Assembly (NCBI GenBank): GCA_934630995.1
Contig: CAKTXU010000010.1
Coordinates: forward strand, 1-14,705
Direction: 5' to 3'
Length of the DNA stretch: 14,705 bases
Source of the DNA: an uncultured Eubacteriales bacterium
GTDB lineage: Bacteria > Bacillota > Clostridia > Oscillospirales > Acutalibacteraceae
Both the position numbers and the translations under genes were made by a program. Positions 1 to 7,597 of this stretch are shown piece by piece. The notes beneath the pieces were generated by a model. The model did no database searches, was not told the DNA's origin, and saw nothing but the letters and a program-made list of their open reading frames with translations. The first letter of the stretch is position 1. Every line of letters starts with the position of its first letter.

Positions 1-655
1 GCCAGCGGTTGCGTACGCCGTCGATGGCGCCCGCCTCATACAGCGAGCGGTCCACCCCCTGAAAACCGGCCACGAACGACAGGAACGCCGTGCCCAGGCT
101 CATCCAGAGAGAAACAGCAATCACGACGCCCAGCATATAGTGCGGATCCTGCAGCCAGTGGATCGGATCGTTGATGAGCGATAAGCGGATAAGAAGGCCG
201 TTTATGTAGCCGGTAGCGTCGCTGCTGAACATGATTTTCCAGACAAGATAGGCGTTTCCGGATATGGACGGCACATAAAATAGGACGACCATCACCGCCC
301 GCAGCCTCTGAGGGAGTTCGTTGATAAACCACGCCACCAGCAGGCTGAGGAGATATCCGGCCGGGCCGGTGATAACGGCGAAAATCAAGGTGTTTTTCAC
401 GGCTTTGAGGAAAATATCGTCCTTCACCGCCAGCCGTACATAATTGGAGACTCCCACCCAATCCGGCGCCTCCAGCATGTTGTAATCCGTAAAGCTGTAA
501 AAAATCGACATCAGCACCGGCAGCACCGTGAAAACAATAAAAAGCAGAAAGAATGGCGTGATAAAAACATACGCCGCCCTGTTGCGCCGCGCTCGTTTTC
601 CTTCCTGGATCATCCAGCGCCGGACCGTATCCCCTGCAAGTGTTTTTGTGCGCAC
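1..655 (-). CDS. ABC sugar transporter permease, MalF/UgpA type (3' end outside window)
   Basis: This is an integral membrane permease of a carbohydrate ABC importer. Its C-terminus lies beyond the left edge; 218 codons are present of about 290-300 usual for the family. The reading frame opens with GTG at 655, 7 bases after an AGGAGG site. The ATG at 660 and the ATG at 677 both run quickly into a stop, so GTG is the best start. After a basic N-terminus, hydrophobic segments lie near residues 28-54, 87-112, 119-143 and 173-197. The cytoplasmic EAA loop that contacts the ATPase is visible at about 206-218 (YEAGAIDGVRNRW, matching the EAA---G pattern). It starts 24 bases after the binding-protein stop, so the two are probably cotranscribed. 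A second permease (MalG type) is expected just outside the window; that is inference. Confidence 0.93.
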   Translation of the reverse strand, partial: MRTKTLAGDTVRRWMIQEGKRARRNRAAYVFITPFFLLFIVFTVLPVLMSIFYSFTDYNMLEAPDWVGVSNYVRLAVKDDIFLKAVKNTLIFAVITGPAGYLLSLLVAWFINELPQRLRAVMVVLFYVPSISGNAYLVWKIMFSSDATGYINGLLIRLSLINDPIHWLQDPHYMLGVVIAVSLWMSLGTAFLSFVAGFQGVDRSLYEAGAIDGVRNRW

Positions 656-679
656 CTCATCGCCTCCTCGCGGTCATCT

Positions 680-3487
680 TCATCCATCCAAGTTGAATTC
701 TTCACGCTTGATGCGGATTTCCTGGTTGATTACCCGGTAATATTCCAGCATCGTATCGCGGGGATCGGCCCCGTCGTTGAGGACCGCACGAAAGGCGTTG
801 TCCAGATGCCTCCAGGTAAAATAACCGCCGGCGACCTCGGGGATGCCGCGGACGCTTTGCAGCTGCTCAGACAGCTCTTTGATCTCCCCCACCGTCCACG
901 GCATGCGTTCCATGGCGGCCTTATTGGCCGACGGATACCGGCCGGTCTCGCCCAGCAGGGTTTCAAGACGGCGGCCGAAGGTGGTTTGAACCGTGTCGGA
1001 GGTCCACCATTTGAGGAACTCCCATGCCTCCCGCGGCTTATCGGTCGCCCCCAGGATCATGCTGGCGGCTATCGACGACGGCACCGTTTTGTCCAGGGTC
1101 CCATCATCCCGTACGGTGCCGGGAACCGTCGTGAAGGTCCATTGATTGCGGATTTCCGGCGCAAAGGCCGTGAGCACGTTATAAGTCGTATACTCCGCGA
1201 TGCCGATCGGCATTTCCCCCGAGCGGAACCGGCTGGCAAAATCATAGACGTCGTCCAGACGGTAATTGGTATACAGCTCCGTCCATTGCCGCATCGTATT
1301 GACGGCGATGTCGGTTCCCAGCATGGATTCCCTGCCGTCATCGGTATAAAAGGCGCCGCCGTTTTGATAAAGGAACATGCCGAAGGTCGTCATGGCCACG
1401 CTGGCGTTGGTGGTGGGGTTGCTGGTGGGGATGCCGAAGTTCATATGGCGCCGCTGCAACACCGGCAGAAGGGAATACATCTCCTCCCATGTCTGCGGAA
1501 CGGCGATGCCCAATTCCTCCAGGATGTCTATCCGGTAAAACAGCATGGGGAAGGTCATGGTTTCCGGCAGGGCGTACACGCTTCCGTTCAGACGCAGCGG
1601 CGTGACCGCCGCCTCGTAAAAACGCTCCAGCACCCCGTCCGAATCCTCGAACCGGCTCAAATCGTACGCAGCGCCGCGCAGCGCGTAGTTGACCGGATCC
1701 CCCTGCCCCACGGTCAGAGCCACGTCCGGCCCTATACCGGCGACCGTGGCCTGCAGCAGCGCCCCCGGGACCACCTTGACCTCTACGCCTATCCCGGAAC
1801 GCGGGGTAAAGTCCGATTCGATCATGCTTTTCAAAATCTGCGCCTGATCCCGGCCGGAGTTCATCCAAATCTCTATCGTCGTTTCGGCGTTCACGCTGCT
1901 GCCGACCACGCTGTAATCCTCTATAAAAGAGGCGGCGAAGGCCCTGATCTCAAAAAGCAGGCGGGAGAAGAAGCCCGCCTCAGCCCGCCGATCCTCCTGC
2001 CTTTGGGGGGCGATCACAATAAAGTCCATATCCAGCGGGTTGTTTTTGACATTCAGAAGCCATGTTCCCAGCGAGGCGATGTACGAATTCAGGCCGGATA
2101 ATTTTTCGGGGATTTTGTGGGGTTTCGCGTGCATCTCGCGGAGCTGATATGCCGCCGTATCCAAAATGGAGGTATAGCTGCTGCGCCCGATCTCCGCCGT
2201 CATGGTTTGCGAGGCCTTTTCCAGTACCGCCGCTTCCTCTCCCAGCTGCGCGACGACCTCCGGAAGCAGCTTGTTCAACTCATAGTCGCGGTATATATCC
2301 GGCTGTGTGCCGGTTATCATCACGATTTCCCTGTACAGCACGTTTAGCCGCTGCACCGACTCGTAGACCTCGGCATACAAGTCGCTGATGCTGCCGACCA
2401 CCGCTTCGATGCAAAGCGTGTGTTCTCCCGCGTCCAGGTAGAACCAGCAGTCCCCGTCCGCAACGGACAGGCTGCTGATTTTCCAGGCGGAGGTATAGGG
2501 GAATTCCACAGCTGCCATTTCCTGAAACGGGAGCTCATCATCGATATAAAACGCCCTCGTTCCGAACAGCCCGCGGGCGTCGTTTTGCCTCCAGCGAAAT
2601 GAGATTTGATATAATCCCGCCTTCTCGACCGTAAAGTCGTATTCCACCCATTGGCCGTTCACGCACCATTTGGCGCCGTCCAGAATGTTCAAGCGCACTT
2701 TTGCCGGATCCTGCGGTTCGGTTAGCGGCGATGATCGATCGCTGGAAGGCGTCAGCACCGGACTGGATTTGCGATCCGGCGTTTCCGCGTCGAGATAGAT
2801 AGGCTCCGCCTCCGCCGGCAGTGCATCCGCATATTGCGCCCGGTACCCGGCATAGGTCTGCGTGGAAGCCGGAGGCAGCAGGCTGACGGAGGAAATGACC
2901 GCCGGCTCTCGCAGCGATACCAGGCGCAGGCGGTGTTCCCCCGCCGTAAGCCGCACGGTCAGAGGCTGCGTCTGCATATTCTGCGTATCCCGTACCAGCT
3001 GAAACCGCCATTGCGGGACCTCGATTTGCTCGGGGCAGAGATCGTTGCCGCGGTTATCGCGGGAGATTACGCCGTCGTCCTTCCAAATCCGGGACAGCAA
3101 AAACGAACCATTGCCCATAACCGGCTCTCCGTCCAACCAGAGCTGCCGCTCCGCATCGGCGGATTTGCCTTCGTAGGGGCAATAGGAGACGCCGATTTGA
3201 TAAGCGCCGTCCCGGGGAACCTGTATGCTCCACTCCACATAGCCCGTGTCCGGCGTCAGGACGCCGTCCTGTCCGTAATATGCCTCCAGACGCGCAACGC
3301 CCTCGCTGGCATCGGTATACTCCGAGGCGTTGATCACGATTTCAGAGGCGGCACCCAAATCCGCGGTTTCAATCGCCGCATTCTCCCAGCTTCCGGCTGC
3401 AGACACGGCCCGCCCGGGAAAGAGGCTCCCGGCCAACAGGGCCAGAACCGGCAACACGCGGCAAAATCCCTGAACAATGGATCGCAT
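680..3487 (-). CDS. Large extracellular solute-binding protein with N-terminal sandwich-like domains
   Basis: This is the binding component of a carbohydrate ABC importer. Residues 1-30 look like a signal peptide: a hydrophobic core near 11-23, then AVSA before a likely cleavage site. There is no lipobox cysteine. Two beta-rich segments that look like carbohydrate-binding sandwich folds follow, at about 50-205 and 265-375; each ends in the AGEH motif typical of such folds (AGEHRLRL, AGEHTLCI). A mostly helical linker covers roughly 375-530. A family 1-like solute-binding domain fills about 535-925, with GIGPDVALTVGQG, YALPETMTFPMLFYR and PREAWEFLKWWTS as recognisable stretches. At 935 aa it is about twice the size of a standard MalE-type protein. 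The ATG start has AGGAGG seven bases upstream. It lies just upstream of the permease and is divergent from the AraC regulator. The ligand cannot be read from the sequence. Confidence 0.92.
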   Translation of the reverse strand: MRSIVQGFCRVLPVLALLAGSLFPGRAVSAAGSWENAAIETADLGAASEIVINASEYTDASEGVARLEAYYGQDGVLTPDTGYVEWSIQVPRDGAYQIGVSYCPYEGKSADAERQLWLDGEPVMGNGSFLLSRIWKDDGVISRDNRGNDLCPEQIEVPQWRFQLVRDTQNMQTQPLTVRLTAGEHRLRLVSLREPAVISSVSLLPPASTQTYAGYRAQYADALPAEAEPIYLDAETPDRKSSPVLTPSSDRSSPLTEPQDPAKVRLNILDGAKWCVNGQWVEYDFTVEKAGLYQISFRWRQNDARGLFGTRAFYIDDELPFQEMAAVEFPYTSAWKISSLSVADGDCWFYLDAGEHTLCIEAVVGSISDLYAEVYESVQRLNVLYREIVMITGTQPDIYRDYELNKLLPEVVAQLGEEAAVLEKASQTMTAEIGRSSYTSILDTAAYQLREMHAKPHKIPEKLSGLNSYIASLGTWLLNVKNNPLDMDFIVIAPQRQEDRRAEAGFFSRLLFEIRAFAASFIEDYSVVGSSVNAETTIEIWMNSGRDQAQILKSMIESDFTPRSGIGVEVKVVPGALLQATVAGIGPDVALTVGQGDPVNYALRGAAYDLSRFEDSDGVLERFYEAAVTPLRLNGSVYALPETMTFPMLFYRIDILEELGIAVPQTWEEMYSLLPVLQRRHMNFGIPTSNPTTNASVAMTTFGMFLYQNGGAFYTDDGRESMLGTDIAVNTMRQWTELYTNYRLDDVYDFASRFRSGEMPIGIAEYTTYNVLTAFAPEIRNQWTFTTVPGTVRDDGTLDKTVPSSIAASMILGATDKPREAWEFLKWWTSDTVQTTFGRRLETLLGETGRYPSANKAAMERMPWTVGEIKELSEQLQSVRGIPEVAGGYFTWRHLDNAFRAVLNDGADPRDTMLEYYRVINQEIRIKREEFNLDG

Positions 3488-3791
3488 AGCATGCCCTCCT
3501 AAAAGCGCGGAACATATAAAAATACTAAAAAGTCATATGAAATCCATTTATAAAATAGCATTTTGCACGGCTTAATTTCTACTTCTTTTTTTGCAATTAT
3601 TGGAACATATTTGTGCAAATTGTTTTTAATGAACGACTGACGGCTTGTGTGTTGTATGCCGCCTTCCGATATGGTATGATAGTATGGCAATAGCTTTTGA
3701 AGGCAGCGTGAAACATATTATACATATTTTTCCAGAAAAATCCGGAGGCTAATTGCAGTTTTTTCACTATATTACCGGTTAAAGGGGGAAA
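3488..3791. promoter_or_regulatory. AT-rich divergent regulatory region between binding-protein gene and AraC gene
   Basis: This 304-base gap is much richer in A and T than the genes around it and should hold both divergent promoters and regulator sites. The 9-mer GGAACATAT occurs at 3509-3517 and 3602-3610, and a one-mismatch copy GAAACATAT at 3710-3718. These are candidate half-sites for the adjacent AraC protein, but short repeats in AT-rich DNA can arise by chance. A 63-codon open frame on the minus strand here (3499-3690) has no good ribosome site and is not called. No clear minus-strand promoter could be chosen among several T/A-rich hexamers. Confidence 0.5.
3652..3680 (+). promoter_or_regulatory. 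Probable sigma-A promoter of the AraC-family gene
   Basis: A -35 like TTGTAT at 3652-3657 and a -10 TATGAT at 3675-3680 are separated by exactly 17 bases. This would give a leader of about 105 bases before the GTG start at 3792. The assignment is by motif only. Confidence 0.5.
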
Positions 3792-4703
3792 GTGAGCGCC
3801 GGATACCGGCGCTCCTCAGCGATGAGAACTATTGAAGAGGGATTGGATATTTTTAGTACAAAATTGCCTTTCCGGTGTCAGAACTCCCGCTCGGACGTTC
3901 TGGATGTCGCCGCCGCCATGCACGTCCATCGGGCCATTGAAATCGTGACCCTCTATTCCGGACAGATGATTTTTGAGTTTGAAAAGGAAACCGTTCTGTT
4001 AAAAGCGGGAACCATCCTGATTATCGACAGCTACGTACCCCATCAAAGTACCGATCAAGGCCCGCAGATTATCAATATGAACATCATCCAATTTGAGACG
4101 GACCTCTTTCTCAGCGAGTATAGAAGCCTTGAGATTTCATCCTCTTCCGCCGCCAATGCGGGGTTCCGCGTACTACGGCCGGGAGAATCGCCGCTTTACC
4201 GGCGCATCGACGCGACGATCCGGGATCTCGCCCTGGAAATGGAAGAGAAAAAGACCGGTTATGTGCTGTACGCGAAAGCGAAGCTGTATGAGCTGATAGC
4301 GCTTCTGGCGCGCAACGATATTTTCCGGCTCACGGAATACGACGATTCCGGCATCAATGAATACTGGGTCAAGACGATACTGGATATCACCAAATATCTG
4401 GAGGCGCATCTGGCGGAGCCCATCACGCTCCAAAGCGTCAGCGTCCAATATAAAATCAGTTACTCCCATTTGTCGCGAATTTTCAAGAAGGTCACGGGTC
4501 AGAACTTCATTCAGTACTTAAATCGTCTTCGTGTTATCAGGGCGCAGCAAATGCTGATCGAAAGCACCTATTCTATCACTGAAATCGTGGAAAGGACCGG
4601 CTTTTCCAGCTTGAATTACCTGAATCGGATATTCAAGCGCTTCTACAATTATTCGCCGAGCGAGTATCGTAAACATATCCTGATTCACAATATCGTGGAT
4701 TGA
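3792..4703 (+). CDS. AraC-family transcriptional regulator
   Basis: This 303-aa one-component DNA-binding regulator has an N-terminal cupin-like sensing domain (about residues 35-105, with HVHRAIEIVTLYSGQ and a VPHQS segment). The C-terminal AraC module has two helix-turn-helix units, near 211-232 (ITLQSVSVQYKISYSHLSRI) and 261-282. It ends in the usual FKRFYNYSPSEYRK signature. It is divergent from the binding-protein and permease genes and convergent with the GH2 gene, so it probably controls sugar uptake and hydrolysis. The start is GTG at 3792, just after an in-frame stop at 3780. The purine run AAAGGGGG before it is only three bases from the GTG, a short spacing. The ATG at 3822 is an alternative but has no visible ribosome site. 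The inducer cannot be read from sequence. Confidence 0.93.
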   Translation: MSAGYRRSSAMRTIEEGLDIFSTKLPFRCQNSRSDVLDVAAAMHVHRAIEIVTLYSGQMIFEFEKETVLLKAGTILIIDSYVPHQSTDQGPQIINMNIIQFETDLFLSEYRSLEISSSSAANAGFRVLRPGESPLYRRIDATIRDLALEMEEKKTGYVLYAKAKLYELIALLARNDIFRLTEYDDSGINEYWVKTILDITKYLEAHLAEPITLQSVSVQYKISYSHLSRIFKKVTGQNFIQYLNRLRVIRAQQMLIESTYSITEIVERTGFSSLNYLNRIFKRFYNYSPSEYRKHILIHNIVD

Positions 4704-4713
4704 CACATAATAA

Positions 4714-4745
4714 AGGCCCGATATCCGGCGGCGGATATCGGGCCT
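4714..4745. terminator. Bidirectional terminator hairpin between AraC gene and GH2 gene
   Basis: Fourteen perfectly paired bases (AGGCCCGATATCCG at 4714-4727 with its complement at 4732-4745) enclose a four-base loop. It sits between two convergent stop codons. Both flanks are T-rich in the sense direction (TTCTATTATTTC on plus, TTTATTATGTG on minus), so it can serve both genes. Confidence 0.85.
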
Positions 4746-4755
4746 GTGCGTTCTA

Positions 4756-7023
4756 TTATTTCTCCAGGGCCGCCCCATAGAGCAAAAGCGTATAATCGTC
4801 GGACGTGACGTGCAGCGTGCAGCGGTTCAGCACGGCCTGCGAATCCAGTTTCCTGCGCAGCAGCTGCACCGTATACAGCTCATAGGAGGGATCGTATACG
4901 AGGGTCATCGCCTTTTGCAGTCCGGGAGCCGACGGCTCCGTCCGCGTCGCGCCGCACAGGCAGCTGGCGGCCGTCACCTCCCATCCGTTTCGCAGCGGAA
5001 TACTCTGACGGGTTCCGTCCGCGAATTCCAGCACATACTCACCCACCGGCTCTCCTCTTGTCCCGGCATGCGGATATCCGCCGGTAAACGAGGTCTGGCC
5101 GATGAACAAAATTCCGCCGGCCGCCGCGTTCACCTGGAAGGAAAGCGGCGCGTCCTTCGTTATCACCAGCGGCGGCCCTTTTCGGAGCGCTATCGGCAGA
5201 GAACCCACCCGCTCCAAGTCCCCGGGCAGCTCCGGCCCTCGTTTGAGCGTAACCTCCTTGGAGAAACGCAGACGCATATAGTGGATATACCGTTCCTTTG
5301 CCGCCTCCCATAGGGCCTTTTGCTCCGGCGACCCGGCGTCCGGCAGCTCCAGGGATACGCAGTCCCCGCCCCCTGCCGGCAGGGAGCAGCATTCCACCCT
5401 GCCGGGATAGGGCTCCCGGGGACAGGCTCGCCGGGCGATGGCCTCCCGCAGAACCTGATAACCGATTCGCGGGTTCCTGCGCATATCCGTCAAGCCTTCG
5501 ATGGTTACGCCCTCCACGCTGGCTGGCGTCGCCCGGTTGGCCTCATAATAATCCGCCCAAATCCAATAGCTGGCGCCCGCCAGGACGGGTTCTCCCGGCG
5601 CATTGTCCGCCAGCCGGAACAGCTCTGCGCAGTAGTCCTGCAGCCGCCGGGGCTCGTCAAGATGAAAGAAGCCGCCCCATTCGGTGAAGATTACGGGCTT
5701 TCCGCTCAGAACCCGGCAAACGTTTTCCAGGGATTGCAGCGGCCTGTCCCATCGATTGTCGGAATCCACGCCGCAGCTGACATGATCCTTATCCGCCCCG
5801 TAAGGATGGAAGGTATAAAAATCGCAGCCCGCTTCGTCGAACAGCTGCTTTGTGAGCTTCACGTCCATGCAGTTCGCGCCGGAAATCAGCCGGGTCGGAT
5901 CGGTTCGGCGGGCAAGCTGCACCGCGGCGCGGAGGAACTCCACCGTGAGGACGCACTCGTTGAAGGACAGCCAGAACGCCACGGACACATGATTGCGATC
6001 CCTCTCGATGGTTCTCCGCAGAACCTCCAGACCCCGCTGCGCCAGCTCTTTGTCGGATACGTCGGACCACCAAAAACCGGGCTCCTCGCTGACCAGCAGC
6101 CCGATGCGGTCCGCCATATCCAGAACGCGGCGATCCTGCGGATAATGCACCAGCCGCACGAAGTTGGCACCCATTTCCTTTATCATCCGCATATCCTGTT
6201 CCGTCTGCTCCATCGAAAGGGTATGCCCCTGGTCGTCCTCCCACAGCTCATGACGGCACACGCCCATGAGAAAGAGCGGCTTCCCGTTGAGCGTCAAGCG
6301 GTCGCCGTTCGCCTGGAAATCCTTGAACCCCACGGCGCAGGTATAGCTGTCCTCACCTTGGGGACCGCGGCATACCACACGCAGGGTATACAGCACCGGA
6401 TGCTCCGGCGACCAGAGCTGCGGCGCATGAAGGTCAAAGGTCAGCGCGGCTGCCGACGAAGCGGAAACCGAGGCCGCGGAGAGCGTTTTCCCCTCCAGGG
6501 AGAGGGCCGCTTCCAGCCGCGCTTCCTCCTTTCCGTCGATTCCCCCGGCGCGCACATCCACGATGCAGCGGGCCTCATGATAGGCTTCGGAGAAGGTATA
6601 GTGAAAGAATACGTCGTCGATAAATATGGCCGGTTTCTGTTCCAGAAACACGCTCCGGATGATACCGCTGTAATTTCTCCAGCCGAGAGAGGGGCCGAAC
6701 ACGGCGGTAATATCCTGAAGCGACACCTCAAGCCGGTTTTCCCCCGCGCACAGGACGGCTGTCACGTCAAAGCGGTAAGAGGAATACGGCTCCATTGTGC
6801 CGAGCCGTATCCCGTTGAGAAAAACCGTACCCTCATAGGCGATGCCCTCAAAGCACAAATCCCAGCGGCCTTCGCCGCCGTTCCAGACAAAACGGCGGCT
6901 GTATACGGAGTCTCCGACACAGCGGTACGAGCCGGGGACCTCCCGGGGAACCGCATGTTCCTCATCGCCGGGCAGGCTATACTGCCATTCTCCATCCAAA
7001 AGCTGACGGTTTCTATCCCACAT
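4756..7023 (-). CDS. Glycoside hydrolase family 2 enzyme (beta-glucuronidase/beta-galactosidase type)
   Basis: This 755-aa retaining exo-glycosidase has no signal peptide, so it should act in the cytosol on imported glycosides. The sugar-binding jelly-roll domain lies near residues 5-130 (e.g. GTVFLNGIRLG), an immunoglobulin-like domain near 135-235, and the TIM barrel near 240-530. The acid/base glutamate is E356 in WLSFNE and the nucleophile is E448 in IFTEWGG. FVRLVHYPQDRRVLDMAD and SEEPGFWW are typical GH2 barrel stretches. The remaining 225 residues form an extra C-terminal region that looks beta-rich (about 625-755, with GEYVLEFADGTRQSIPLRNG); I could not name its family. ATG at 7023 follows a strong GGGAGGAAG site. 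Substrate is not certain: glucuronide, galactoside or another beta-glycoside are all possible. Its own promoter lies at 7080-7108. Confidence 0.92.
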   Translation of the reverse strand: MWDRNRQLLDGEWQYSLPGDEEHAVPREVPGSYRCVGDSVYSRRFVWNGGEGRWDLCFEGIAYEGTVFLNGIRLGTMEPYSSYRFDVTAVLCAGENRLEVSLQDITAVFGPSLGWRNYSGIIRSVFLEQKPAIFIDDVFFHYTFSEAYHEARCIVDVRAGGIDGKEEARLEAALSLEGKTLSAASVSASSAAALTFDLHAPQLWSPEHPVLYTLRVVCRGPQGEDSYTCAVGFKDFQANGDRLTLNGKPLFLMGVCRHELWEDDQGHTLSMEQTEQDMRMIKEMGANFVRLVHYPQDRRVLDMADRIGLLVSEEPGFWWSDVSDKELAQRGLEVLRRTIERDRNHVSVAFWLSFNECVLTVEFLRAAVQLARRTDPTRLISGANCMDVKLTKQLFDEAGCDFYTFHPYGADKDHVSCGVDSDNRWDRPLQSLENVCRVLSGKPVIFTEWGGFFHLDEPRRLQDYCAELFRLADNAPGEPVLAGASYWIWADYYEANRATPASVEGVTIEGLTDMRRNPRIGYQVLREAIARRACPREPYPGRVECCSLPAGGGDCVSLELPDAGSPEQKALWEAAKERYIHYMRLRFSKEVTLKRGPELPGDLERVGSLPIALRKGPPLVITKDAPLSFQVNAAAGGILFIGQTSFTGGYPHAGTRGEPVGEYVLEFADGTRQSIPLRNGWEVTAASCLCGATRTEPSAPGLQKAMTLVYDPSYELYTVQLLRRKLDSQAVLNRCTLHVTSDDYTLLLYGAALEK

Positions 7024-7079
7024 ATCGGCTTCCTCCCATGCAAATGATTGCGCAGGGCAGGCTGCCGCTGCGCGCTTTC

Positions 7080-7108
7080 ATTATGTCATAGAGGGCTTGA
7101 TGTGTCAA
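7080..7108 (-). promoter_or_regulatory. Strong sigma-A promoter of the GH2 gene
   Basis: On the minus strand a perfect TTGACA (7108-7103) and CATAAT (7085-7080, five of six matching) are separated by exactly 17 bases. This predicts a leader of about 50 bases before the GH2 ATG. The near-consensus quality suggests that control is by repression or catabolite effects rather than by strict need for an activator; that last point is inference. Confidence 0.8.
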
Positions 7109-7155
7109 CTAAAAATATAAATATATAAAAAACGATGCATCCGCAACCGGCGCAA

Positions 7156-7194
7156 ACCGCCCGGAAACTGTGTGTTCATACGGTTCCGGGCGGT
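7156..7194 (-). terminator. Terminator-like hairpin after the 50-aa gene
   Basis: An 11-base perfect inverted repeat (ACCGCCCGGAA at 7156-7166, complement at 7184-7194) encloses a 17-base loop. It lies 22 bases past the stop of the small minus-strand gene and before the GH2 promoter. Read on the minus strand it is followed only by TTTGCG, a weak tail. Both arms closely match those of the van operon terminator at 13921-13966. Confidence 0.6.
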
Positions 7195-7216
7195 ATTCCG
7201 CATCCGGCATAAAACC

Positions 7217-7369
7217 TCAGGCGGATTCACCCTCCTGAACAATCTGTTCGAGCACGGCAATCAGGTCGTTCAGGTTGTCCAGACGGACCTCGCGGGACAG
7301 GATTTCATTTTTTAAATCGATGGACAGGGACTCAAATTGCGGCCGGATTTTCGGATTGACATAGGACAT
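7217..7369 (-). CDS. Small conserved-looking hypothetical protein, 50 aa
   Basis: A short frame runs from ATG at 7369 to TGA at 7217 and encodes 50 residues starting MSYVNPKIRP. A good ribosome site (GGGGTGAT, three bases from the ATG) precedes it. The body (about residues 11-45, FESLSIDLKNEILSREVRL onward) is predicted by eye to be one or two amphipathic helices with regular leucine/isoleucine spacing. Codon use is like the neighbouring genes. It is divergent from vanR and followed by its own hairpin. The same frame stays open upstream for about 44 codons back to TAA near 7500, but contains no start codon, so the ATG is the first usable start. I do not recognise a function; it is not VanU, as no helix-turn-helix is visible. 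Confidence 0.65.
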   Translation of the reverse strand: MSYVNPKIRPQFESLSIDLKNEILSREVRLDNLNDLIAVLEQIVQEGESA

Positions 7370-7538
7370 ACCATCACCCCGCCCATAGTCTGTGCGAAAT
7401 TTAAGAGATTTATCCGTATATGGCGTTCTTTGCGCGGCATCGGCGTAAAAGAGGACGGCAAGGAACCGTCCGTACTCCGGTCCATATCCTGTCCCACACC
7501 GTTATGCGAAAATCGTCGGGATTTTGTGTGGATAGGGC

Positions 7539-7568
7539 ATGACAACCCGTGGGAGAATTTGTTATAAT
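7539..7568 (+). promoter_or_regulatory. Sigma-A promoter of the vanRS genes
   Basis: A perfect TATAAT at 7563-7568 is preceded by ATGACA at 7539-7544 (18-base spacing). Transcription would begin about 23 bases before the vanR ATG. No operator could be assigned with confidence. Confidence 0.7.
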
Positions 7569-7597
7569 GGAGCAAACGCGAGAAAAGAGCTGATAAA

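Noticed and set aside
36..461. 141-codon minus-strand open frame at the left edge
   Set aside because: It is in a different frame from the permease, whose membrane spans and EAA motif are clear from GTG at 655 onward.
806..2101. 431-codon plus-strand open frame inside the binding-protein gene
   Set aside because: It is antisense to a gene with clear domains, shows no recognisable family features, and arises from the GC-rich codon pattern of the true gene.
3499..3690. 63-codon minus-strand open frame upstream of the binding-protein gene
   Set aside because: AT-rich promoter region, no ribosome site, odd composition; more likely regulatory DNA.
5320..7047. 575-codon plus-strand open frame opposite the GH2 gene
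   Set aside because: The GH2 frame has intact catalytic motifs, a promoter and a ribosome site; the antisense frame has none and low-complexity basic/proline-rich sequence.
7067..7080. cre-like (CcpA) sequence next to the GH2 promoter, TGAAAGCGCGCAGC on the minus strand
   Set aside because: Only the left half matches the consensus; at least three mismatches in the right half, so it is not called.
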